From Lithospermum erythrorhizon (Eukaryota; Streptophyta; Magnoliopsida; Boraginales; Boraginaceae), in the NCBI GenBank assembly GCA_019722365.1, contig JADFUC010001346.1, positions 558,001 to 622,000 of the forward strand: a stretch of DNA of 64,000 nt, read 5' to 3'. Below are positions 14,988 to 27,197 of the stretch, in pieces. Below the pieces are notes generated by a model. That model was not told where the DNA came from. It saw only the letters and a list, made by a program, of their open reading frames with translations, and did not search any database. The stretch's first letter is position 1, and every line of letters starts with the position of its first letter. Both the position numbers and the translations under genes were made by a program.

Positions 14988-16050
14988 CTATTGAGATGGA
15001 TCGGAAAACTTAAGTATCAAGTTACTTATTATTGATAAGTATTTAATATTTATCTTTTATAAATATGGAGGTGAATTTCTTAGAAAATTATATTTAAATG
15101 ATTTATTCAATATAATTTACATACTCTATCATTCTTATCATAGTATCGGCTGGAATCTTGAGAGTTGTTTTTAAAGTTGCGTTGGCGGGTGGCAACCACC
15201 ATGATTAGCCACCCGCCCTTAATTCATATATATTAAGTTCTTTTTTTGTTCATTGTTATAAATTCTTTTTGGCTTTATGTTTGCCCAAATTAAGAGTTTT
15301 CTATTTTTGAGTGGAATTGTTGTTATACGGCGATCGTGTTATTGATGAAAGTCTTGACAATTACATTCATCTTTGTGGATGATGAAGTCTTGCAAATGAC
15401 ATTCATTAAAAAGAGGTTTGATTTTTGATTATTTTATGATTGACTTTTCCATGTTGGAGAAGATTAGTTTAATCTACTTTGAATTGGAGTAGAATTTGTT
15501 TATGGTGTATGTTGCAGCACTTAAATGCAACAATAACTATTCTAGGTTGGAAAAGAATGGTGTTCCCATGTGATACATATTTTGGTCATTTGGCGATGTT
15601 CTCTCGCCAATGTTTTGGTGTTTGGTTCTTTAGCGTGTTCTTCGCCAATGTTTTATTCATTGATTTAAATTCATTGACTTTGTTCCAAACTATTGATGGT
15701 CAGGCGATGTATATCTCTTGATGTTTTTCTTATTGTTGCAAACACATAGCAATTCTATCAAATTGTCATGAGTTTGAAATGGAAATATGGATGAAAGAAG
15801 TTTATGAAGATCTAGAAGTTTTTTTTATCAAACTTGAAGTCTTATTTTTAAGTTGGACATTTCCTTATGTTCATGCTCCAACTTGAGAGAGGGTATTGAG
15901 ATGGATCCGGAAAATTTTAGAAGATATTATTAGTATTAATTATTATTATTACCATATTAGTTTTAGTAATAACTTGAGTATCAAGTTACTATTATTATCA
16001 TAATTATTTGATATTATACCAATAAATATAGGTTGATTTCGCATATATTT
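14988..16050 (+). mobile_element. Short TRIM-like LTR element
   Basis: Two direct repeats begin TATTGAGATGGATC (about 14988 and 15894) and share AAGTATCAAGTTAC-type and TATAAATAT-type blocks. After the left repeat comes a primer-site-like TAGTATCGGCTGG (about 15139). Just before the right one is a purine tract AACTTGAGAGAGGG. The internal ~750 bp have no gag or pol. This is the architecture of a terminal-repeat retrotransposon in miniature. 16034-16300 repeats part of the internal region (TTATTGTTGCAAA...CATGAGTTTGAA), so two copies may be joined in tandem. Confidence 0.55.
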
Positions 16051-17275
16051 AAGCGAGGTTTATACGATCCTTGCGTTGAAGTGCAGCGGGTTGAAAGAAT
16101 GAGCATTCTGACAACTATTAGTTTTTCTTTTCCGGCGAATTATCGTAACAAATTCGATGGTTTGGCTTTTTACGGCGTATTTAAGTCGATGTTTTTTACT
16201 ATTATTGTTGCAAATTCATGTAAATTTTATCAAATTACCAAATTTACATGAGTTTGAAGAATATTAGAGTAATGGGCCAGTCGGTCAAGTATTGTCTTTG
16301 CTGACTAAATCTCTTGGAGGGTACTTACTCTAGATTTAGATCTAATGTGTCTATAAATAATACACATTATTATAATTTTATATTCAAACAATTATATTTA
16401 ATAAATTCTCCTTTTATATTTTATCGAGAATCCCTTAAATAAATGCAAAATACTGTGATGTGCATTTCATAGACTAAAGTGATAATTTGGAGAAAAATAA
16501 ATTTGAGGCTTGTGCAAATAAGCCTGGAGGGTTGTGGTGGGAAAATTGGCGAGAGGTGAGTGTGGATATTTGATATTTTTTATTTTTTTGAGTTTTTATT
16601 CCCAAGTATGAAATAGGAGGTGATTTAGGATGCAGGTGCTCTTGGAGCCCCAACATGACGGTGCATGTTCGCTCGTTGTCATGAATGTTTTCTTGATTTC
16701 CACAACCAATATTTTTGTCCTTTTCCTCTACCCCTTTGATTTTCTCGCTCAAACAATCAATTATTCTTCATTGTCTCCTCTACCTATGTTTACACTCTAT
16801 AAAGTCTAAACTACCAAATGACATCGTAAATCGCTAATTAGTAAATATGATATCCAATATCTTCATTTTTCATGCGGTATGATTCTATTTCATAAGAATC
16901 CAAGCTTTTTGTATTGGCGTGATTAAAATGAAAGCTCTAATACAAGATAAATTAAAAATACGTTTTGCGATTAAGCTCGTTCGTAATATCCAAAACAAGA
17001 ACTTGATGGATGCGTTTATATTTATGGTTTAACACTTTGCCTAAATGCCTCATTTGTCCCTCAATTGTTCACTATTATGTGATAAATGAATATTTATTTA
17101 AAATGAAAAAAATCAATTATTTATTATTATAAAAACTCGAATTTCATAGCTATAATTATCATTACAATAATTCGAATCCGATAATTGAGTCATTTATGGT
17201 CTAGTTCTTGATATCAATTAATTGACCATTCAGATTGAGAGATTACACGCCCCTTCCCTTCCCTTCTCTGGCTTC
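16051..17275. other. Intergenic and promoter of acyl-ACP synthetase gene
   Basis: 16260-16440 resembles an LTR end (short LTR-type tract with TCTATAAATAATACACATT). 16474-16752 has a 92-codon minus-strand open frame with no recognisable domain, which I do not call a gene. The right end should hold the promoter and 5' UTR of the gene starting at 17276. Confidence 0.4.
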
Positions 17276-20200
17276 ATGATGATACTTCAGTTGAAGATGA
17301 ATGTTTCTATAAGCTCATTTTATGGAATTAATGGATTTCATCGTAGGTTGATCAACCACACCAAGATATCATATGGATCAATTCATGTTATTAGGAGAGC
17401 TTATCTTGTTTATTGTAGTTCAGAGGTTGGTTTAGTTAAATTAATCATTTTGGGTTGTTCATTTTAATTATTCTATGATCACTTTAGTATTTTACTTTGG
17501 CTTGTTCCTTTATAATTATCTTATGATTACTTTGGTGCTATTCTGTTTTTTTTTTGTAGTAAAAAAGCTATCTTTTATGCAATTTTTATTGAATTTTTCT
17601 CAGCAGCCCTTTTTTAAGCTTAACGTAACTGAATTATTAGCATAAGTAGCTGAGTATTTTATAGTGCATGGTACATTATTAATTGAAGTTTGATTGGGTA
17701 GTTTTGTGGAACTTTCTTTATTTTGTCAACATTAACTATCCTTAGTTACAGTTACCCCTTGTGTTTTTATTGGTGTCAAGAACTAGTTATTGGATCTTCT
17801 TTGAGTTTTCGATTTAGTCTTAGTGGTGCATATCACTTCAGGTGATTTTTGTCCATTAATGTCGTCAAATTGAAACCGAAATCACTAACAGTGGGTTCTT
17901 CATGATGTGGTCTTGCAGACGAAAGAAGTTCAGATTAGAAAGTGTTCGCCTTTTCTAGAGAAGGAACTACTAGGGAATGGTGTGTTGCCCTATACTGAAT
18001 GGAAAGTAGTGCCGGACATTTGGAGAACTTCAGCAGAAAAGTATGGTGAACGCACAGCGTTAATAGATCCGTACCATGACCCTCCGACCAACCTAAGTTA
18101 TAAGCAGGTAAGTTTGCACGATATTTTGCACTGTTCATCTTACTAATGGAGAATAATAACTCCATTGCTTAATGTGGGAGTGTGGGACTGGAGCAAACTT
18201 GAGAGTATTGAGATGGTTGAAATCTTTCATTTGTAAGAAAATGCATCAGAAGCAACTAGTCCGAATGCTACATAATGCATGATAGGATTTCAAGAAATTT
18301 CTTATGAGAATGTCAGATTCTACGCATAAATGAGAATTAATGAGGTTTATTGGGAATTTAACAATGTTCATTTCAATATCGTGACTGTAAAACACCTTTG
18401 GAAAACACCTTTGGATGAACACCTTCAGAAGTTTCCATGATGTATTCTATTGTCCTAATTTTTTTAATTAATGTTTCATGAGCGCAATGCCTATGGTGAT
18501 GCAAATTTGCAGCTTGAGCAGGAAATTTTGAACTTCTCTGAAGGCCTGAGAGTTGTTGGAATAAAGCCTGATGAAAAGCTTGCACTTTTTGCCGACAACT
18601 CTTGTAGATGGCTAGTTGCAGATCAAGGTAGTCATTTTCATCACAAACAAAGTATCCAGTTACATAGATAAACTATTATTCTAAGAATATCAGATAGGCC
18701 AGAACAAGAGAGATCATCCGAGTCAATTATTCACCAAATTTAAAAATTATGCATTATCTTATCTTGTTATATTACATTTGAAAATGTGTTAACTATCTGT
18801 ATATATTACGGAGTACTACAAGACTTAGGTGGGCAAGGATAACTGAGAATAATTAAGTCATAAACTTTCAGATAATCTGCATCATATTAAATAATTACCC
18901 TCACCTGACTATTTTACTTCATGTATCACCTTGTCAGATTTTTTTTGGGGGGCTAGATAGAAAATAACTGTGGCGAGCATTAGTCTTCTGTCACATATTA
19001 TATTTGCACGCCCTAAAATGTCTATGTAGGCAGTTGTTATGAACTTATGATCTTTACTTTGTCTAATAATTAAACCAAAGGCCTCATCTAGTCCAGCATT
19101 TCTACTGGTCATTCAATGAAGTTGCTCAACTCTTAGGTACTAATTATTTAACTATAGATAAACATGTACGTAAACTAGTGAAGCCTAGTCTTTTAAGCTT
19201 GCATGTTGAAATTGCTTTGCATGGAGTTGTGTTTAGGTATCATGGCCACTGGAGCTATCAATGTTGTCAGGGGTTCAAGATCATCGGTTGAGGAACTCTT
19301 GCAAATATACAACCACTCTGAAAGGTCAGCCTAAATTACTGACAACCTCTTTTCATCAGTTACTATTATTATTTTGTTCTTTCCTTTTTTCCATGGTATT
19401 CAATCATGATGTGATCTTTCACACAAGGAAAGGCTTACGTTGATACATAGGCACTTAGAGACGAGGAATGGTGTAGTAATCTAGAAATGTTTTGGGGAGT
19501 TGAAAATAGGCATAGATCCAGAAATTCCCAAATAGGGCAACCTTTTGAACTGCTGCTGAAGTCATGGGCGGGCAAGAGATAACCTGGCAACTGAAACATC
19601 TTAGTAGAATATTTATAGTATTTTTATCTGGCATGCCCAAGTCATCACATCTTGCATTTTTCATCAAGAGTCATAATAAGTTATACGTTCTCTTGTCTTG
19701 TTCTTCCAGTATTGCTCTTGTCGTGGACAATCCAGAAATGTACAAGCACATGCAGGACACTTTTCATTCCAAAGCTTCTGTAAAATTTGTTGTCCTTTTA
19801 TGGGGTGAAAAGTCATCCATTGCGATGGATACTACAGAAGAACTGTGTATATATAATTATGAGGAGATCATAAAATTGGGCGAGGAGAATCGTTTAAAGC
19901 TGCTTTATTCTGAAGAAAGTAGTAAGTTTCTTGGTCTCACCTGTTAGAAGAGTATTATAGCAAAGTTTCCGTAGTTGGATGGGTCTCCACATAATCTTCT
20001 TTACTTACTCTTTTCTTTTTTAACTTGTTCAATATTCTGCAGGAGCGTAGTTTTAGTAAACCTGTGTATGTGAAGTTTACTCTTGTTTGACTAACTCGAA
20101 CTTTTAATTGTCGATCGACTATTTAGAATCATAATATTAACACACTTTAAATTCAGGGAGACAATATATATACGAATCCATCAACTCGGATGATGTTGCA

Positions 20201-23200
20201 ACACTTATTTACACCAGTGGGACCACTGGCAATCCAAAAGGTGTCATGCTTACTCACAAAAATCTGATGCACCAGGTTTGCTTCTTGTCTTGTTTGTTCT
20301 GAGAAAAAATAGTCTCTCTAAATTGAATATGCATTACAGAATTGAACAGATAGCTCAGTAATCTTTCTAAATGGAAATTGAACATGTATTCTTTTTTCTT
20401 CAGGTATAGAACCTTCTTTCTATGTTATGAATCATGTTTTATCATCACCCTATCTGCTAATTATCTGTAATATGCATTCACAGATTACGAGCTTATGGGA
20501 CATTGTACCTGCGATACCTGGCGACAGATTTCTGAGTATGCTTCCTCCTTGGCATGCATATGAGCGTACTTGTGAATATTTTACATTGACCTATGGAGTT
20601 GAGCAAGTATACACAACAGTGCCAAATTTGAAGGTATGCATATAATGTTTGATATTCGACACATTATTACGTGTATTGAAAATGCACTACAGAATTGTGG
20701 ATCTCCATAAATTATGTTAATCAAATGTAGCAACATTTAATTCAGCTAGATGCTATCCTTTAATACTGAAGTACTTCTCTCCTTGTTATGGTTTTGATGT
20801 AGGAAGATCTCAAGCGCTATCAACCTCATTACATGATATCTGTTCCTTTAGTATTTGAGACTCTTTACAAGTATGCAAAGTGTGATGATTTGAGTTGGTG
20901 AATGTTCAATTACTCAGTGTAAGATTTTATCTTTTAGTTTTGTCAAATTGCAGTGGAATTCAAAAGCAAATCCATACTAGCTCCCCTGTTCAGAAGCTTG
21001 TTGCCCTTATGTTCCTAAAAATCAGTATGGCTTTCATGGAAGCCAAAAGAATTTACGAGGTTTACATTTCTGATCCTTCTCATCCTGCTCTTTGATTGTC
21101 CTTTTAATGAAAGACGTTCCGGAAGATATTCTTGTTATGAAACTATAAACTATAGCTCATTGCTCCGTTAATATGGTGACTTTTCAATGTCAGCATTAAT
21201 ACTGTTAAATATTAGATGAGTTTTGTCGGAAGACAATCTGGTTTTTCTTCTTTTTCTGGGAAATTTTAGCAACACTTGGGACAACTATGCATGGGATTTT
21301 TGCTTGTCTTGTGTCATTCCTCTTACTTGAATACTCTACCCGATTATTGAAAAATGAGAACAGATACCATCTTTCTGAAGTTTTCCCAGTTCTTGACATT
21401 GATTCTCTTTCTATCTAGTGACGATAATTTAGAACCAAAACTCTCCAGATGTCTGTTCATGTAAGATCCATAATCATCTTCACTAATTGACTCTTAACTT
21501 GTAGGGGAAATGTTTGACCAAATCTCCCAACGAGCCATTTCTTCTTTTTTCTGCATTAGATTGGTTATGGGCAAGAACTGTTTCTTTGATTTTGTGGCCT
21601 ATCCATGTATTGGCAAAAAAGGTTGTCTACAGCAAAATTCAAGCAGCACTCGGTCTCTCAAAGGTTGTAGAACTTAAATCTTACCGTTTATATTTATACA
21701 TTTCTTGTTATTCTCTAGACACTTAGCTGTTATCATGGTAGGTCTCTGGACTGGTCATATAGTTATATGAAACTTATATATTGATAGGGCTGCATAAGTG
21801 GAGGTGGAAGTTTGCCAACACATGTTGACAAGTTTTATGAGGTTAGTTTCTTCTGCTTATTTTTTGTCCTGAACAATATAATTCTAGGAGTTTATTTACT
21901 GCTGTCAACTCACAGGCGATTGGCATAAATCTGCAAAATGGATACGGTCTAACAGAGACGTCTCCTGTGGTTGCAGCACGACAACCTGATTGTAATGTAA
22001 GAGGCATATCCATTGTTACATCTTCTGAATGTTTTTCTTGTAACTAGCAACTTTAATTTCATGGATTTCAATTGTTGCACTTTAATTGCAATTTGATGGC
22101 TTTCAGTTGTTTCAGTTGAATTGCTTTACATTCGTTGACTGTAAAACTCTCTCATATCCAAATTCACTCATTAAATGCATACCTAGTTCTTTTGTCTGCG
22201 TGTGTTAGTGGCAGATTTTACATTATTTTAATAGCTTTAATCTTGAAGGTCCTTGGCTCAATTGGCCCTCCACTTCAGCAAACAGAGATAAAGGTTGTAA
22301 ATTCTGAAACTGGTGAAGATCTTCCGGCTGGTTCTAAGGGTATTGTCAAAGTTAGAGGTCCTGAAGTGATGAAAGGTTATTACAAGGTATTCGTAAACAC
22401 ACCTTTTTTTCTTCTGGAAAACAATCTCATCGTTGATGTGTTAAATGTTAAGATATGGTGGTCACTGTAATGTAGTTGTTGCTTAATAGGATTGTAGTTA
22501 TTTCCCCCGACTATTGTGTGTTCTGCTCACCATCTTATTTTGGAATGTCTATGCACCTCAAAGTAAACAGAGATCAAAATTTTCTGTTACAGAGCTTACT
22601 TCTCATACAGTCATACTAATCCTCTGGTGTGCCATTTTATTTCAACTCTCAATTGTTTCCTCTTTGGATGTTTTGCTACATGCTGATAGTCCTAATTCGG
22701 TTGTGTGGTAATCTTGGTTATGCAGCTTTCATTCATATTTTTGTAGCCAAATAGCACCAGTGTTATGAAACCATTCCCCATTCTTAACTTCAAAGCCACT
22801 TAAGTATATCCAAATCCTATTCACGTTTTGTATTCTGCGTAGTTGAAGTACTCGGGCTAGTAAAAAGTATGGAAATGAAGAAGGGTCAATTCCAGTTATC
22901 TACATGTTTGTTTCTTTGAATCAGAATTCAACTGCAACAAGTCAGACAATAGATGAAAATGGTTGGCTCAACACTGGTGACATTGGCTGGATAGCACCAC
23001 GTCATTATCATGGGAGATATCGCCGCTCCGGAGGTGTTATTGTTCTCGAAGGACGAGCAAAGGATACAATAGTTCTCTCAACAGGTCTTACCATGTTAAC
23101 GTTTACTCAGTTTTGTAGCAGAAAAACTATGTTTTTTCAAGTATCTGTCCTCCTTACTAGGAATTAGAAAAAAAGATCTTATATTCGATCAATTTTAGGT

Positions 23201-24035
23201 TCTTCCACACATTTCGTTTTATGATTTAGAATAGGCAGATCCTTGTAATTCACTACAAGTCCACAATATTTCAAGTACAGGAGAAAATGTAGAGCCATCC
23301 GAAATTGAAGAAGCTGCTATGAGAAGTCCCTTGATCCAACAGATTGTTGTCATTGGCCAGGTAACATCCTTGGTTGCCCTTTAAATTTGGTTGAGCAACT
23401 CCTTATTTCCTTACAAGCCAGGAACATGAATTGAAGTCGTTCTTTTTTTGGGGTTGTATTGTAATGTTTGAAGGATCGACGACGACTTGGAGCTCTCATT
23501 GTACCAAACAAGGAAGAGATTCTAGCAGCAGCCAAAAAGTTGTCTACCCTGGATTCTGATTCTCTTGAACTTAGTCAGGGAAAAATGGATGGTTTATTAC
23601 GGGAAGAACTACGAAAATGGTATTGTTTGGTCGATAGCTTTTATCAATGTAACAAAACTTGATTAGTATTTCCAGCAATTGAAATTTGCTCACTTCTGGA
23701 ATAACTAGTTTCTGAGACTAAAATAAGCATTATCAGTATTTTGGAGATACTTGTTAACAAGATTTGGTCTAATTTCTTTTTCTTTAACAGGACATCAGAG
23801 TGCAGATTCCAAATAGGACCATTCCTAATTGTGGAAGAGCCTTTTACGGTAAAGTTATCGAGCCATGCTTCATTTTGCCTGTGTTCAATACAGTGATGGT
23901 CGAAAACTTTACTGACAATGGTTTAATTTGTTGTGCATGCAGATAGATGGTGGTTTAATGACTCCAACCATGAAGATTAAGAGGGACAGAGTTGTGGCTC
24001 TGTACAAAGAACAAATAGAGAATCTATTCAAGTGA
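17276..24035 (+). CDS. AAE15: Long-chain fatty acid--[acyl-carrier-protein] ligase, AAE15/AAE16 type, plastid
   Basis: Activates free fatty acids with ATP and loads them on ACP, so plastids can elongate or reuse them. Exons: 17276-17425, 17919-18107, 18513-18627, 19237-19324, 19710-19921, 20157-20275, 20484-20633, 20803-20870, 20954-21059, 21505-21663, 21788-21841, 21916-21996, 22249-22386, 22925-23084, 23281-23360, 23474-23619, 23791-23848, 23943-24035. They sum to 721 aa, full family length. The first ~50 residues have a transit-peptide character. The AMP-binding P-loop is [11 protein letters not shown] (about 271-281), the adenylate motif [10 protein letters not shown] (about 478-487), then WLNTGDIGW and the hinge region [17 protein letters not shown]. 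Closest in my memory to Arabidopsis AAE15/16; the two cannot be told apart here. The start is the first in-frame ATG. It converges on the SBP gene, with 337 bp between the stops. Confidence 0.95.
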
Positions 24036-24372
24036 CTGCCAAATTCATCATACTAAATCTGTTGTACCATGTGAAAGTCTAGTCTATGTTGTATCCCTCA
24101 TCAATAAACAAATGCAATAATGTTAAAAATGAGGCATCTGTACTTGAGATAGAACAGATAAAGGGTCAATAAACATCTTCAAACAGCATGTTAAAGATGA
24201 GTAGATGACAAATGACCATGACTGATTCAATGTTTATTTGAGCAAAATAAATATTACACAACTCCGTGAAAACAACCTTCATGAATCATGATGCATAACA
24301 TATCATTTTACTTAACAATACAGCTCAATGGATATTCAGACTGGAGAATGTTCAATTCCTGTTGTATGAAGC
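24036..24372. terminator. Shared 3' region between convergent genes
   Basis: 337 bp separate the stop of the acyl-ACP synthetase gene from the stop of SBP. An AATAAA is present at about 24103 for the plus-strand gene. The two 3' UTRs probably come close or overlap. Confidence 0.6.
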
Positions 24373-27197
24373 TTATATCCATATGTCAGAGGTGCAGTCG
24401 CCACCGGGATATCTCATTTCATGAGCCAAGGCTGGACCGTCGGGTTCAGCACCGAAGTCGACGAAGAAATTCGGGTTCACTGAGAGACCTCCTTTCTCAG
24501 TATCAACATCAATTTGTAACATATGGGATCCTTTCTGAGTGAGCTCAGGATAAAATTGGTTGTCCCATGCACTGAACAGAGAATTCGTCGCATACAGCCT
24601 TTTACCATCAAGACTCAGCTGTATCATTTGAGGTCCTCCTCTCAACTGATGCCCCTGAGCACGCAACAAGAAAGATCATTGTGTCAAAAAGTTGAAAGTT
24701 GTTAACCATATGAGAAGCTGGATATGGCACAAAGTTTTTAATTCAAGCAAGAAATTACCTGAATATCTGGGACATCGACCTGGTAGGTTGAACCATCCTC
24801 AGCCTCGGCCACTACAGAACTTCCTTTTCTAATCGAGCCACCAACCCAAACTTGGCCTGTAAGCTTAGGACTTTTAGGGTCCTCGATGTTATACTGCCTG
24901 ATATCACCGTGCAGCCAATTGGCCAAGTAGAGGTAACGATCATCAAGAGAGATGAGGAAATCTGTTATGAGTCCGGGCATTTCAGGAAGAATCCAGTTTT
25001 GCACCTTCAGAGGTTTAACAGATGCCGACAGCTGCAACCAGTTATCGAGTCTTTCAGAAATGAAGAGGATGCTCCAATTTGGTGATTCTAGTAAGGATAA
25101 TTGAATTCGTCACACTTACCTCGTGGCCCCACGAGCCATCTTCGTTCTTGAAAAACCGGACCATGTTGCTGGTCAAGGCACACCCGACAAACCCAGTATC
25201 TTTGGATGGATCATGCAAAAACCTGATCTGTTGAAGTTGAAAACATGATTTTATTGTTAATGGATTAGTTCACAATATGTAAGAACAAAGAAATTAAAGT
25301 ATATTGAAACCATTAGAAAGTGTATCCTTTATGCTGAAATTCATGAATTACTGGTTTCAACCTACCTCTAAGGGTAAAAGGCCAGTATTACCCAAATCCA
25401 AAGTTTGTCTGAGTTCACCACCAGGCCAGCTGTAGACATGCAAATGGCGCCCATAAAGACCATCCGAAACATGCTGAAGGTCAAAACCTTTGGTGAACAC
25501 GGAAGGGGCGCCCCATGAAGTGCTGATCATGGTATTGTGTCGAGGTTGATACCAGAAGTCATAGCCAAAGAGAGGACTATGTCCTGGTTTCTCCCACCTG
25601 TCAAATACATATCAAGAAAATAATAAATATCAGATTATGAAGTAATCAGATGCTTGAAAAAACCCAATTTTATTTGTTTCTCTCAAATTGTTTTAAAGGC
25701 TTTCATTACCTTCCTTTAACATTGAAGTCTGAATCCAGCAACAGAAACCCACTTCCTTCAGCCTTTCCGTCCTTATCCCCGAGGCATGAAACCATTATTT
25801 CCCCAGATGCAAGGCAATGAGCAGTGTGAGGAAATGCTAATCCGGTTTTCTGTATGATTTCTTCAGGTTGAACAACCTTATGCAAACTTGGAGCCTTTGG
25901 ATCCTTGATAGTGTCAATGGCATATATACGTCCAGAACTGAGAATAATAACCAGTTCACGACTCAGCAAGCATGCTTATACATCAAACGTATTTCCTAAT
26001 GATTTTAACAAGAACTTAGCTGCCACTAGAGGTGGTGGATATATCATTCAGTAGAAACAATGATAAATCGCCATTTGTACAAACTAATATATCAAATGTA
26101 TCATCTATCTGAAAGCATCTTACTGTTTTAGACAACAACATAATAGAGTCTTAAATGTTTGTGAAACACAGAATCAGAAAAAGATACTTTTCATGAATCA
26201 AACCAATACCAAAACAAGGCCTTATTCCATTAAATGGGGTCGGCTACATGAACTAAACCAATAAAAAAGGAGATAGTATGTGCGAAGGATTCGAGAGTAA
26301 CAGCCAGCTTACACTAGTGAAGGCAAAACAAGATAGCGCCTAGAAGCTGCTGCATCCCCAAAGCAAGAACTGCAAGAATTCCATCCAGAATGATGCAGCT
26401 CATCACCAATATGCGGCATAGGCAGCCTGTGAATGACTTGAGAATAAGTTGGTGAATCTGGATCAATATCCACAGTAGCAAGATAGTCTGGTTTCTCCTT
26501 TCCTGTTCCTGCATTAGATGGAGAAAAACCAAATTCAGTATAAAATTAGGCATGGAAAACGCCTTTTTTCTCTTATGATTCACTTAAAATGTTCAAAAAT
26601 CCTCATCAAGTTAATTATTTTTTCCTGAATTAGTTTAAGCTTATTAATTCATGACACAGCAAAAGGATAGACACCAAAGCTCAGGCCTCTGTGTTCTTGT
26701 ATTATTTCAACATCATTTATTGTATTATCCAAACATACATGATTAGATGATACCTATCAAATTAGAACATCAAAGTTATGTGCTCATCTTACCAATATCA
26801 AAATTAATAAGTTATCCAACCATTAAGTGAAATTAAAAACGATCTTTTATTAAAAAAAAACCTGTGTTGCAATGAATCTCAAAGTCCAAACTCTAACCTT
26901 GTTCAACTACCAAAAAAAACAGCTTTCATATATTAAAGATTGGTGATAAAACCAAACCGAAACAAGTCTTATACTAATGAGGTCGGAAACTAAAGATGAA
27001 CGATCAAAGACAATAAAGGGAGGGAATTTGATACCTGTGTAGATGCAAGTAACATAAATCAATTTCTCTCTAGGACCAGACATAGCATCAAGTGGAGTAG
27101 CATACCCTGGTCCCTTTTTGCAACATCCATTCCTTAAAGCATCCACCTTCAACACCTCCACTCCTCCATGATGCACCACATCCATATCTGTCGCCAT
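24373..27197 (-). CDS. SBP1: Selenium-binding protein (methanethiol oxidase family)
   Basis: Soluble beta-propeller protein; family members bind selenite and cadmium, and animal and bacterial relatives oxidise methanethiol. Exons (5'->3'): 27035-27197, 26313-26508, 25710-25937, 25366-25597, 25120-25227, 24759-25031, 24373-24654, giving 493 aa, the normal length. The N-terminus has [13 protein letters not shown]. The metal/selenium CSSC motif is at residues 100-103 ([12 protein letters not shown]; the next residue is Phe where His is common). [17 protein letters not shown] and the C-terminal [16 protein letters not shown] are all family hallmarks. No transit peptide, so cytosolic. Exon 2 was ended at GTAAGC because this restores the phase into VSGRIYAID. 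Intron 2 holds a small repeat fragment. Confidence 0.96.
26205..26255. repeat. Plant SINE 3'-end fragment in SBP intron 2
   Basis: Holds GGCCTTATTCCATTAAATGG followed by GGTCGGCTACATGAAC. The GGGTCGGCTACATG motif is a recurrent tail of plant Au/TS-type SINEs. Only the end of the element is present. Confidence 0.5.

Noticed and set aside
16474..16752. 92-codon minus-strand open frame before the acyl-ACP synthetase gene
   Set aside because: No domain, no splice partner, low-complexity composition; likely chance.
17222..17275. Longer N-terminus for the acyl-ACP synthetase gene
   Set aside because: The frame is open upstream but begins with TTG; the first ATG is at 17276 and gives the expected length.
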